From DATFCK01 sp963728975 (GTDB lineage: Bacteria; Verrucomicrobiota; Verrucomicrobiia; Chthoniobacterales; UBA10450), in the NCBI GenBank assembly GCA_963728975.1, contig CAVSMF010000004.1:1-64000 (forward strand): DNA of 64,000 nt. The letters are read 5' to 3'. The translations under genes were made by a program, and so were the position numbers. Below the pieces are notes generated by a model. That model did no database searches. It saw nothing but the letters and a program-made list of their open reading frames with translations, and was not told where the DNA came from. Below are positions 46,967-57,100 of this stretch, piece by piece. The stretch's first letter is position 1. Every line of letters starts with the position of its first letter.

Positions 46967-48652
46967 TCAGATCACCCCGGAATCGCCCCGCGGCCGTGAA
47001 TCCGAAACCGGTTTCACCGGCGCAATTTTCACAACGTTCTCGGGATCGTAATCGATGAGCTTCAGCCAGTCTTCAGTGATGTCGGTGGTTGGGAAAATGT
47101 CGTTCTCGCTGTACTCGGCTTGGAAGGCGAGCTGGAGATCGCTTTCCCGAATCCCTTCTTCCTGTTCCGTGGCGATGGCGCGCTTGATGGCCATGGCCTT
47201 GGCCCGTTCTACGATCGAAGCGATGATTGCGCCGCTGATGAGATCGCTGCGGTAGAGAATCTCCTTGCGGCCGCTCCGTAAGGTCACCTCCAGAAATTTG
47301 TTTTCTTCCCGCCGGGCAAATTGCCAGTCGACAAAGCGTTCGATCAACCGGCCCACCGCCGCCCCGATATTCTCCGCTTCCTTGGCCAAAACGCCGTCAT
47401 AAGGCAGATCGTCGGTCAAATAGATGCGATAAATCGATTGCGCCCCTTCCTTGTTCGGCCGGTTAACCTTGATTTTGCGATCGATCCGTCCCGGCCGGAG
47501 AATGGCCGGATCGATCAGGTCGGCCCGGTTGGAAGCGAGAATAATCACCACGTCGTTGAGCGAATCGATCCCGTCCATTTCCGAGCAGAACATCGGCACC
47601 AGGGTGCTCAGAATATTGGAATGCCGAGACGCCCGGCGGGTCCCGAGAATACTCTCAGCTTCGTCAATAAACAGGAACGGCATGAACCCTTCCTGCCTTT
47701 TCTCCCGGGCGGTCGCAAAAATCTCACGCACCATCCGTTCCGACTCCCCCACCCACATGTTCAGGATCTCCGGGCCCTTCACATGCATGAAATATTCCCG
47801 CATCTCGGTGCCGCTCTTCTGGCTCAGTTGTTTGGTCAGATTGTAAGCGGTCGCTTTCCCGATCAGGGTTTTGCCGCAGCCGGGCGGGCCGTAAAGGAGG
47901 AACCCTTTGGGGGTGGCGTGCTGAAACTTCTTAAACAGATCCACATGCAACAGCGGCAGCTCGATCGCATCCTTGATCGCCTGGAGGGCCTGCTCCTGTC
48001 CCCCCACCTTCTCCCAGCCCAGTTCCGGCACCACATCAAGATAATGTTCGTGCGTTTTCGTGCTCGAAAGCATCTCCAACGCCATCCGGTAATTCGGATC
48101 CACCCGGACTTCGTCGCCCGATTTCAAAGTTGATTTGGCCAGATCGGAGGAACGCTCCAGCACCATCGATTGGGCGCCGTGCTCGCTCCCAACCCGCAGC
48201 CGATCGGTTCCGATCACTTCCGTAATTTTGGTGACCGGCCCCGCCATTTCAAAGCCGAGATCGCCCACGATGACAAACGCTTCATTCACCAGAACTCGGG
48301 TCCCTTTTTTCAATTTCCCGATCGGAATTCGGGGATCGACATTGCAATAGTAATCCGCGCCCCCGACCACGATATGCGCGGTGTCGCGGGAAGACGCGCC
48401 CAGGTAAGTGCCGATCCGGTTGGCCGGCGAAGTCACTTTCTTGACGACCTCCTCCAGCTTTTCAATCATCCGCCGGGCTTCGACGATCATCTCCTCCTGA
48501 TCGGAGATATCGGGGCGGAGATTCAACAACTCGCGCCGGGTGGGATCGCCTGGAGGCAGCGCGGCGATCAGGCGATCGACAGATTCAAGAAGACTGCTCG
48601 GTGCTGCGCTTTCACCGCTGCCCTCCAATCCTTCACTGCGCTCGTCGCTCAT
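46967..48652 (-). CDS. arc: Proteasome-type AAA+ ATPase ARC/Mpa
   Basis: 561 residues: an N-terminal coiled coil (about 52-75), the inter-domain OB region (about 76-195) with RIGTYLGASSRDTAHIVVGG and a second OB part, and one AAA+ module. Walker A is GPPGCGKT (255-262), Walker B FLFIDEAES (326-334), arginine fingers LRPGRIDRKI. This is ARC/Mpa, which unfolds Pup-tagged proteins and feeds the 20S proteasome. The C-terminus ends GDSGVI, without the penultimate tyrosine used by Mpa to dock on the core. The dop gene follows; no prcA or prcB is visible. Start ATG at 48652. Confidence 0.96.
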   Translation of the reverse strand: MSDERSEGLEGSGESAAPSSLLESVDRLIAALPPGDPTRRELLNLRPDISDQEEMIVEARRMIEKLEEVVKKVTSPANRIGTYLGASSRDTAHIVVGGADYYCNVDPRIPIGKLKKGTRVLVNEAFVIVGDLGFEMAGPVTKITEVIGTDRLRVGSEHGAQSMVLERSSDLAKSTLKSGDEVRVDPNYRMALEMLSSTKTHEHYLDVVPELGWEKVGGQEQALQAIKDAIELPLLHVDLFKKFQHATPKGFLLYGPPGCGKTLIGKATAYNLTKQLSQKSGTEMREYFMHVKGPEILNMWVGESERMVREIFATAREKRQEGFMPFLFIDEAESILGTRRASRHSNILSTLVPMFCSEMDGIDSLNDVVIILASNRADLIDPAILRPGRIDRKIKVNRPNKEGAQSIYRIYLTDDLPYDGVLAKEAENIGAAVGRLIERFVDWQFARREENKFLEVTLRSGRKEILYRSDLISGAIIASIVERAKAMAIKRAIATEQEEGIRESDLQLAFQAEYSENDIFPTTDITEDWLKLIDYDPENVVKIAPVKPVSDSRPRGDSGVI

Positions 48653-49388
48653 TACTTTTGGTTGGGGTCCTTACCGTCGATCCAGGGTGCGGACCCTCCG
48701 AACCGCAATCATTATAACTTTATCGGGTTTCGTTGGCAACGATTGCTGGAAATTCATTTCCGAGTTCGACGTTCTCGCCCTCTAAAATGTTCAACCATGC
48801 CGCGCGCTCCTGGTTGCGTCTTTACTGTCCGCCTCTTCCATCTAAGCGCGAATTTACAGCCTATCGCGTGCCGAGCCGCCCGCCGCGCGCAGAAGCACCA
48901 AATCCCAAGCACCAACTCAGGTAGGGACGCATCTCCGAGGCGTCCGCACCGAACGACCTTGCCGCACTCCAAGCAATTTCATGGAGGGCGGAGCTCCCGC
49001 GAGCCCGTAACGGAAGCACCAACATCCAAGCACCAACATCCAGAGAAGCACCAATAATCAATCAAAAAGAGTCCACGATCGTGGTGTGCCCTTTTGAAGC
49101 TTGATGCTTGAAGCTTCTCTGGTGATTGGAGTTTGAAGTTTCCCTGGTGCTTGGGGTTTGGTGATTGGTGCTTCCGCCCACCGCGGCTTCGTGCTTGGAT
49201 CTTTCGCCGAACGCGTCCGCGCCGAAGGTTCGTGTGTCCTCTGATTTCTGTCCTCTGTCCTCTGTCCTCTGTCCTCTGTCCTCTGTCCTCTCGTCCTCTC
49301 CTCCGTCCTCTGTCCTCTGATGGCGCCTGGCGCCAATGGCAGTTGCGACCCAGCCCTCGTACCTCTAAAGTCTGCTTTTCCTCGGCGA
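48653..49388. repeat. Gene-free stretch with REP hairpin and 7-bp minisatellite
   Basis: Upstream of arc, 736 bp hold no gene I can support. Seen: a REP hairpin at 48921-48944 (GTAG foot, arms GGACGC/GCGTCC); repeated phrases AAGCACCAA at 48890-49060; and a TCCTCTG tandem (period 7, about ten units) at 49249-49319. It presumably contains the arc promoter, which I cannot place. Confidence 0.65.
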
Positions 49389-49462
49389 GGAGCCTTAGCT
49401 CAATTGGTTAGAGCGCCGCCCTGTCACGGCGGAGGTTGCGGGTTCGAGCCCCGTAGGCTCCG
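49389..49462 (+). tRNA. tRNA-Asp (GTC)
   Basis: Full cloverleaf: acceptor GGAGCCT/AGGCTCC, D-loop region TAGCTCAATTGGTTAGAGC, anticodon loop CTGTCAC (anticodon GTC) on stem CCGCC/GGCGG, and T-arm GCGGGTTCGAGCCCCGT. Discriminator G at 49462, normal for tRNA-Asp. CCA is not encoded. The last 12 bases plus the following 8 recur exactly at 61367-61386. Confidence 0.97.
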
Positions 49463-49470
49463 AGGTTTTT
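49451..49470 (+). repeat. Left copy of 20-bp direct repeat (attL-like, in tRNA-Asp 3' end)
   Basis: CCGTAGGCTCCGAGGTTTTT; identical to 61367-61386. It covers the 3' half of the tRNA T-arm, the acceptor 3' strand and the first bases of the terminator. Confidence 0.75.
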
Positions 49471-49480
49471 AACCTCTTTT
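49462..49480 (+). terminator. Intrinsic terminator of tRNA-Asp
   Basis: GAGGTT-TTT-AACCTC hairpin with a 3-base loop and a TTTT tail, immediately downstream of (and touching) the tRNA. The right-hand repeat copy at 61367 carries only its left arm. Confidence 0.65.
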
Positions 49481-49525
49481 AAAATCGGCCCGCGTCAGAC
49501 GCGGCGTTAAAAACGGCCGATTCCG

Positions 49526-51799
49526 TCAAGGGGAGTAAACAACTTTAAGACGCATGAAGCCCCGGTTGCCGGTCTTTGGAATCGTTGCGGTGTAGAAGTT
49601 GTTGGCATCGGGGCCTGAAATGGCCACACCGTTCGTAGTCCAACTCTGCAAGTCCGTGCTCGTCTCCACCGAGTAAGTGACCCCCGCGCTCCCGCCATAG
49701 AATGTGAGGCTCATTTGGTTCACTGTGAGCACAGGCTGGGGCACGCTGCCAGCCAGGTCGCGAGTGGGATCAAGATTAAGAGCGTATGCCATCAGCAAAC
49801 TCACGCCATCACTGTTCGGGTCCGTTTGCGAATCGGCATTGTAGGCGAAGGAGTAGGAGAGAAGCCAGGGCGCGATCGGGGAAAAAGCTCCCATGTTCAC
49901 AGCCGGATAGGTATCACCGGAGCTATCAGTCCAGTTAGGCGAAGAGAAACCGCCTGCGCCGTTAAAATAATAGACGGTGAAGTTGCCGGCGGTGCCAAAA
50001 AAAACACTCGCTCCCATCGATGGGGCGTTGCCGAGGAAAACCGCGCTGGCCATTTTGAAGCATCCATCGAACACGCCAATTCCCATGCTCGTGACGCCAG
50101 CGCCAATGGTCACGCTTGGCAGATTGCCGCAATCCACGAACGCATCGTCTGAAATGGTAGTGACGCTATTGGGGATGGTCAGCCTGGTCAGGGCGAAGCA
50201 ATCCTGAAACGCGCTTTGCCCGATGGTGGCAAGGTTGTTGGGGAGCGTGATATTGCTCAGGCTGCTGCAGTTGAAGAACGCATTGGTTCCGATGCTAGTG
50301 ACGCTGACGCCGATCGTCAGGCTGGTCAGGCTGGCGCAGTTTAAAAAGGCGCTGGCGCCGATGCTGGTGACATTCGCGCCAATCGTCACATTGGTTAGGG
50401 CGCTGCAATTCCGGAAGGTCTGGTCCGCGATGCTCGTTACACCGGAGCCAATGGTCGCGCTGGTCAGGTTGAAGCAAGTGTCGAAGGCGCCGAGTCCCAG
50501 GCTGGTGACGTTATCAGGGATAACGATACTGGGCAGGCTGCACTCGTAGAAAGCATGGACTCCGATGGTAGTCACTCCGGTGCCAATGGTTACGCTGGTC
50601 ACATGGTTGCAGGCGAAGAATGCTTCCTCCGAAATCGTGGTGACGCTGTTGGGGATTGTCACGCTGGTCAGGGCGAAGCAATCCTGAAACGCGCTTTGCC
50701 CGATGGTGGCGAGGTTGTTGGGGAACGTGACACTGCTCAGGCTGCTACAGCCGAGGAACGCGTTGGTTCCGATGCTGGTGACGTTGCTGCCAATCGTCAG
50801 GCTGGTCAGGCTACTGCAAACTTCAAATGCGGTATCTGCAATACTGGTTAGGCCGGTGCCTATTGTCACCGTGGTCAGGCCGGTGCAATTATGAAACGCA
50901 CTGGTTCCCATGCTCGTCACGCTATTTGGGATATTCACACTGGTCAGGCCGGTGCAGCCATCAAACGCGCTAACCCCGATATTGGTGACACTGCTGGGAA
51001 TGGTCACAGTGGTCAGGCCGGTGCAATTATGAAACGCACTGGTTCCCATGCTCGTCACGCTATTTGGGATATTCACACCGGTCAGGCCGGTGCAGCCATC
51101 GAATGCGCTAACCCCGATATTGGTGACACTGCTGGGAATGGTCACCGCAGTCAGGCCGGTGCAGTTTTGGAACGTCGCGCTCTGGATACTGGCGACACTG
51201 CTGCCAATCGTTACGCTGGTCATACTGGCGCAGCCGGAGAACGCACTGGATCCGAGACTGGTGACACTATTTGGGATGATCACGCTGGTCAGGTGCCCAC
51301 AGGAAAGGAACGCCGAATTTCCGATGCTGGTCACACCGCTCCCGATGGTTAGGCTGGTCATGCGAACGCAGCCGTTAAACGCACTGGATCCGATGCTGGT
51401 CACGCTGTTGGGGATGGACGCAGCAGTCAGGTGATCACAGCCGGCGAATGCGGAGGCTCCAATCCCGGTGAGGCTGCTGCTCAGCGTGGCGCCAACCAGC
51501 GCAGTGCATCCTTGGAAAGCACTGGCTCCAATACCGGTCACACTGTTCCCGACGGTCACGCTGGTGAGGCCGGTCTGATTCAGAAAGGCGTCAACGGCGA
51601 TGCCGACGACTTGATAAGTGATCAAGCCGGCTGTGTGCGAACTCGGGATGGTGAGCGCACCACTCAGTGTGCCGCTATAACCGGTAACGACGGCCGTATG
51701 GTCGAGGGAATTATCGGAGTAAGTCAGCTGCGCTCGTGCATTGCCGGCAAGACATAGAGCGAACCCGCCAATCGCGATGTATCGAATGGTTTTTATCAA
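49526..51799 (-). CDS. BspA-type leucine-rich-repeat (LRR_5) surface protein
   Basis: 757 residues with a signal peptide (MIKTIRYIAIGGFALCLAGNARAQ; TTG start). From about residue 70 to 600 there are more than twenty 23-residue units of the LRR_5 type, e.g. LTSVTIPNSVTTISEEAFFAC. Such proteins form an extended solenoid and are used for adhesion or binding. A non-repeat part follows, then a C-terminal domain beginning YSVETSTDLQSW and ending GFMRLKVVYSP. A similar sequence closes the 1069-aa protein at 57374, so it may be an export or anchoring module. Near-identical 138-bp units show recent internal duplication. Lies next to tRNA-Asp inside the putative island. Confidence 0.92.
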   Translation of the reverse strand: MIKTIRYIAIGGFALCLAGNARAQLTYSDNSLDHTAVVTGYSGTLSGALTIPSSHTAGLITYQVVGIAVDAFLNQTGLTSVTVGNSVTGIGASAFQGCTALVGATLSSSLTGIGASAFAGCDHLTAASIPNSVTSIGSSAFNGCVRMTSLTIGSGVTSIGNSAFLSCGHLTSVIIPNSVTSLGSSAFSGCASMTSVTIGSSVASIQSATFQNCTGLTAVTIPSSVTNIGVSAFDGCTGLTGVNIPNSVTSMGTSAFHNCTGLTTVTIPSSVTNIGVSAFDGCTGLTSVNIPNSVTSMGTSAFHNCTGLTTVTIGTGLTSIADTAFEVCSSLTSLTIGSNVTSIGTNAFLGCSSLSSVTFPNNLATIGQSAFQDCFALTSVTIPNSVTTISEEAFFACNHVTSVTIGTGVTTIGVHAFYECSLPSIVIPDNVTSLGLGAFDTCFNLTSATIGSGVTSIADQTFRNCSALTNVTIGANVTSIGASAFLNCASLTSLTIGVSVTSIGTNAFFNCSSLSNITLPNNLATIGQSAFQDCFALTRLTIPNSVTTISDDAFVDCGNLPSVTIGAGVTSMGIGVFDGCFKMASAVFLGNAPSMGASVFFGTAGNFTVYYFNGAGGFSSPNWTDSSGDTYPAVNMGAFSPIAPWLLSYSFAYNADSQTDPNSDGVSLLMAYALNLDPTRDLAGSVPQPVLTVNQMSLTFYGGSAGVTYSVETSTDLQSWTTNGVAISGPDANNFYTATIPKTGNRGFMRLKVVYSP

Positions 51800-52943
51800 T
51801 CTTCCCCGTTTCAGTTTTTGGTGTTAGTGGCCGCAGCCTAGTTCCTCTCAAAACCGAAAAGCAACGCTTTCGAGAAGAGACGACTCACTTCGGCTCCCAG
51901 TTGGATCTGGAGATCGCGTTAAGCGCTGTCTCAGCGAAGGTGCAGCCTCACGAACCTTTCCGCCCGGCCGAAGATGCGTTGAAACGTCGAGTGACATAAT
52001 CGCACTGATCGTGAATTGACCCTAACAAATGTCGAGCTTTTAATATGTAGGATGGGGGGTACCGATAATCTTGATTGGTCGACCGCTCTCGCAGCACCGC
52101 TGGACCTACATCCGAGCGTCAAAAGAGGATCAAACGAAGGGGGTCCGTAATCCCGGTCAACAGAGGTCAGCGGTTCGCGGGAGCGTAACTTTACGGCGGG
52201 ACGCCGCGAGTTTTGATGCCAGTGCGGCTCGGCCCGAGTCGGTCCAGGGCAGCCGTTTCGGCCAAGGAAAAGCCGAAACTGATAAAAAGGTACCGGACCG
52301 TGCAGGCTCCGGGGTTTTCTCCCATTGGACGTTGAGCGTTGAGCGTTGAGCGTTGAGCGTTGAGCGTTGAGCGTTGGACGTTAGACGTTAGACGTTAGAC
52401 GTTGAGCGTTAGACGTTGAGCGTTGGACGTTGAGCGTTGGACGTTGGACGTTGCGGGTTGTAAGAAGGGTCAACCGTTTGCCTAACCGAATTCAACCCTG
52501 GGGGCCGCGCCGCCATCCGTTTCGAAACACTCTCTGTCTTCTGGCTTCCGCCACTTGCCCTAACGACATGTTAACGATGTTAGGGCGTGTTGCCTAAATG
52601 CGAGCCGTCATTCCATACGGCAATCGGCTTCCTTTGTCATTCCGAGCGGCAACGTGACGTTGCATCCAATTAGAGTAGCGGCGAAGCCGTCAAACTGAAA
52701 GCCTGCCCTGAGCGAGGGTAGTGAGTCGAATGGGAGGAATCTCTCATTTTACGAATTTCTAGGAGTAAGAGATGTCTCCCAGCCTTTGCATAAAAGCTAC
52801 GGCGGGCAGGCGACTGCGCTCGACATGACAGAAAAAGTATTTGGGCAACGGGCCCTGAAGACGCGACCCAATCCGCCGTCCGATTTAGAAATCATCCTTT
52901 TGCAAGTAGACCATTGCCTGCGATAAGAACAGATCAGCCGAGT
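51800..52943. repeat. 1.1-kb gene-free stretch with minisatellite and inverted element
   Basis: No gene supported. Around 52325-52453 is a 7-bp tandem (GTTGAGC, with GTTGGAC and GTTAGAC variants, about 18 units). At 52636-52830 lies an element beginning TCATTCCGAGCGGCAACGTG and closing with CTCGACATGACAG; parts match 45100-45280 in inverted orientation. The LRR gene's promoter should lie just right of 51800, but I cannot identify it. Confidence 0.65.
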
Positions 52944-53501
52944 ATGAACCTTCGCCCTGCCGCGGTCATGTTTGTCGCTGCTGTCATCACCGCATCGTGT
53001 TCCGAGAAGTCGGCGCCGGATCGGGGAAAGAGCACGTCCGAAGCGCGACGCGAGCTGGTGCGCGAGTCCGAAGTGGAAAAAGGCGGAGAAGAGAGAAAAC
53101 CCGGGGAAGATCAAATCGCGGAAGACTGCGTTGCTTTCGTCCGTTCAACCAAGGTTGTTGCTGCTCGGACCGCGAGCGCCGACTGCCCAGGGTGTCCTGC
53201 CGAAGGGACGGAGGTATTGAGCTTCCGCCAGATGAAAACGGATGCGGTCTCCCGCGCTGGCGATACCTGCACTGTGGTGGTGACGATTCGGGCAGTGTTC
53301 AATCCCGGTTCGGGTGCAACAATCGCCGGAGGACTGACCGGCTGGATTCCGCCGGAACAGCGGATCGCATATTTGAGTGGGCAGACGCCAACGGGCGAAC
53401 AGGCGTTTCACGTTCAGATTACCTACAAGCGTCGCGGAGAAAAATGGCAAGCCGTCGAATTCGATCGGTCCGAGCCGCACGGGCGGATACCTGCCGAATG
53501 A
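52944..53501 (+). CDS. Lipoprotein of unknown function
   Basis: 185 residues from ATG 52944. The start has a lipoprotein signal: a hydrophobic stretch (AAVMFVAAVITASC) with Cys at the lipobox, followed by a charged Glu/Arg/Lys-rich linker. The rest contains CPGCPAEGTE and a beta-rich part ending WQAVEFDRSEPHG, resembling an NTF2-like fold only loosely. It lies in the putative island, 46 bp before another small secreted protein. Confidence 0.75.
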   Translation: MNLRPAAVMFVAAVITASCSEKSAPDRGKSTSEARRELVRESEVEKGGEERKPGEDQIAEDCVAFVRSTKVVAARTASADCPGCPAEGTEVLSFRQMKTDAVSRAGDTCTVVVTIRAVFNPGSGATIAGGLTGWIPPEQRIAYLSGQTPTGEQAFHVQITYKRRGEKWQAVEFDRSEPHGRIPAE

Positions 53502-53547
53502 TCCTCTTGCGTCTATCCTCCGGGGCGCGACGTTATTAATTAGAGAC

Positions 53548-53937
53548 ATGCGCCACCTGGACATTGCGATCGCCGGTGCGGTGCTCATCGCGCTCAGCCC
53601 GGCGACTGTCATGGCAAAAACACCGACTCCCGGCAGGAGCGGGATTGAAGGCAGAGTTGTTGTCTCGCCCAGCCGCCCGGGACCGATCAGGAAAGGTGAG
53701 GAGCCCAGTGTTGCGCCAGTGCCTCATGCAAAGTTCGTGGTCAAAGCCGGGGATGCGACCATCGCGACGTTTACCACGGACGGCGGGGGTCGGTTCCAGG
53801 TCGCGTTACCAGCGGGTCACTATCTCATCATGAGAGAAGGCGCGATTCCCCGGATCGGCCGCTGGCAGTTCGAGGCGGATGTCGTCGCCGGCGAAATGAC
53901 GAAGGTGAACTGGATGGCCGACAGCGGCATGCGCTAG
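53548..53937 (+). CDS. Small secreted carboxypeptidase-regulatory-like protein
   Basis: 129 residues from ATG 53548. A signal peptide (about 20 residues, ending VMAK) precedes one domain of the carboxypeptidase-regulatory/transthyretin-like beta-sandwich type: GIEGRVVV, FTTDGGGRFQVALPAGHYLI are its typical phrases. This is a binding or structural module with no catalytic residues. Same strand as the lipoprotein gene, in the island. Confidence 0.78.
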   Translation: MRHLDIAIAGAVLIALSPATVMAKTPTPGRSGIEGRVVVSPSRPGPIRKGEEPSVAPVPHAKFVVKAGDATIATFTTDGGGRFQVALPAGHYLIMREGAIPRIGRWQFEADVVAGEMTKVNWMADSGMR

Positions 53938-54164
53938 TGTCCTCTCGCTGAAAGGGTAACTGCACTTCCGGCGGACCGGGCTACTCCCCCCAACACCGAC
54001 AGGCGACCAGGCTGCAAGATTAAATTTCTATAATTTTACGAAAAGGTTTTGACGCGAGATTCGCAAGAAGATATACGCAGGGCTGTGCGAAACAGGGCAA
54101 CACATTTCGCGTATGAGACGGCCGGAAGGGACCCGGCTTCCGACTCGTTGGAAAGGCATCACCC

Positions 54165-57100
54165 ATGAAAAGAAAAAATGTCCGCCGCTCGGTTTTCATC
54201 GCCTGGCGCGCGATTATCTCATCGTCCCTGTGCCTTGCCGCAGGAATGCTAGCTTTCTTCGCCCTCGCCCAACCAGAGACGACTGGTTCGTCCGGCTGGT
54301 TGAGCCGTCTGGGATTTGCCCTCGGGATCGAATCGCAACGATCCGGCGGTGAGGCGATCAAACTGGACAAATATCCGGCCGAGCCACCGTCGGCGAGGTC
54401 GCGACGCTTGGCGGCTGTTACCTATAGCGGCGCGCCCCAACAGCTGACGCCCGTCACCCCCGTTCGCACGAGGAAGTTGCGCGACATGACGCCAATCAAC
54501 CCGAACAAGGTCGTGAAGCATTATCATCCGGAACCGATGCCTCCGAAGCTTCCTACGGAAAGCGGCGGAGTGGCAGGTACAATTCAGACCGAGGCGGGCG
54601 CGCAGGTCTCGGCCCCGAGTCCGACGGGTGTCAGCTTCGAAGGTGTCGGGGTTGGGCTGGCAGGATATAGCCCCTCCAGTAATCCGCCAGATGTCAACGG
54701 CCGGGTCGGCCCGACCCAATACGTGCAATGGAACAACACGAGCTTCGCAGTCTTTAACAAAACCACGGGTGCGTTGGAGTACGGGCCCGCTGCCGGTAAT
54801 ACGCTCTTTCAATCGCTGGGCGGCGTTTGCGCGTCACACAATGACGGCGACCCGGTCGTCTCTTACGACATTCTCGCGGGGCGCTGGGTGATTTCACAAT
54901 TCGCTGTGGCTGGCCCGGCGGGCAGCTATTCCCACCAGTGCATCGCTGTTTCGACGACAGAAGACGCGACGGGAGAGTACTACGTCTACGATTTCGTGAC
55001 TGACCAGGTCAATTTCATCGATTACCCGCACACTGGAGTGTGGCCGGACGGTTATTACATGAGCGCGCATGTCTACACCGCGGCGCCTACTGATCTAAGC
55101 CCGATCGGGCTGCCGGTAGCGCCGCCGAATGCATTCTTCCAGGGCCGCATTTATGTCTTCGAGCGGCAGAAGATGATCGATGGGCTTCCCGCTCGCATGC
55201 AAAGCAGGGATCTCGGAACGGAATACGGATTCCTTCCGGCCGATCTCGACAGCTTGACTCCGCCGCCTGCGGGCGAGGCGGAGTTGGTCCTCGGCCCTAA
55301 CTTCGGACTCACGAACATCACCGATTCATTCCGAGTGCAGGTGACCTGGGACCCAGCTCCAACGATCACCGCGATACCGGGTAGCATCCTGGCGGGCATC
55401 GGCAACGCGCCGTGTGTCAGCAACACGACCGGTCGCGATTGCGTGCCGCAGCCTCCCCCAGCCGCTCCGACGGATTATCTCGACAACCTCAGCGGGCACT
55501 TCATGTACCGGCTGGCCTACCGCAACCAGGGCACCCAAGCCGCGGCGGACGAGTCGCTCGTTGTCAGCGGTCCGAGCAGTGGCAGCGACGCCAACCACGG
55601 AGCCGTGGAATGGTTTGAGTTCCGGAACAGCGGAACTTCAACGGCAACGCCAACGCTTTTCCAGTCTGGCACCTATGATCCGGATAGCGCTTATCGCTGG
55701 ATGCCGTCGATCGCGATGGACAAAGATCGCAACATCGCGCTGGGCTACAGCAAGTCGAGCACGACGATCAAGCCCGGTATCTACGTGACCGGCCGCCTCG
55801 CTACGGATTCGGCCGGCACAATGGGCGCCGAGACGGAAATGCAGGCGGGCCTCGGGGTGCAGGTAGCGCCTGCGGGAAATCGTTGGGGTGACTACAGCTC
55901 GATGACCCTCGATCCGATCGACCAGTGCACCTTCTATTATACCAATGAGTACTTAAAGACAGACGGAGCCTTCAACTGGTCTACCCGGATAACGAGCTAT
56001 AAGTTTCCTACCTGCCAGTCGGCAGCAAATCTCTACGGCACCGTCACCGGCACAATCACTTCGGCCGAGACAGGTGCTCCCATTTCCGGCGTGAGAGTGG
56101 CGCTGAGCAACGGCTACGCCGGCGCCAGTGACGAAAACGGCGTCTACACCATCATCGTTCCCGCCGGCAGCTACACCGCCGTTGCCGCAGACCCAAACCG
56201 TAACTGCACCTCGGCGTCGCCTGCTTCGGTGAACGTCGCACCGTCGGGCGGCGGCATGGTTCCCCAAAACTTCGCGATGACCGGCACACCCAAGCTCGAG
56301 GCCAACGGCTTCACCCTTAATGATGACCTCGGCAACAACAACGGCATCGTTAACCGGGCCGAATGCGTGAAATTGAACCTCGGCATCAAGAACAACGGTT
56401 GCGCGAAAGAGACCGCGATTTCTGCCCACCTTACGACATCGACGCCGGGCGTCACGGTGATCGACGCCGACTCGACCTATTCAGATCAGGTGATCGACGC
56501 GAGCGGCGCGAACCTGACGCCGTTCAGGATCTCTGTCTCAAGTTCATTCGTGTGCGGCACGGAGATCGCCCTTTCACTCAACCTAACGACTGCGCATGGA
56601 ATGATATCGATTCCGTTCACGGTGCCGAGTTGCGCCGGCGGGCCGGACCAGACAATTCCGGCGAGCCAGTTAACGACGAGCGACTCGACGCAGGCGGATC
56701 GGATTGGGCGGGACGGCCGGCCGAGCACCTGCGCCGGCAAAAGCAGCCCCGGTGGTGGTTTCGCCGGAACGCACTACTACAAGACATTCACGTTTACCAA
56801 CACGAGCGGCGCCGCTCGTTGCTACACGGTCACGATCAACGCGGGCCTCAACGGCCCCGGCGACATCGAAAGCGTTGCCTATGATCAGACCTATGATCCA
56901 ACTGCCCTCAGCACAAATTATCTCGGGGATACTGGCATCAGCGGGCTTGGCACGACCGTCGACACAGTCACCTACTCGTTCCCGGTCCCAGCGGGGCATA
57001 ACTTTGTGGTGGTAGTGAATACGACGGGTGGGGAGCCGGCCTCGGGGGCAGTTTCCTCCACGTTCAGTGGCACAATCTCCGGGTTCGTAAACAACAACGC

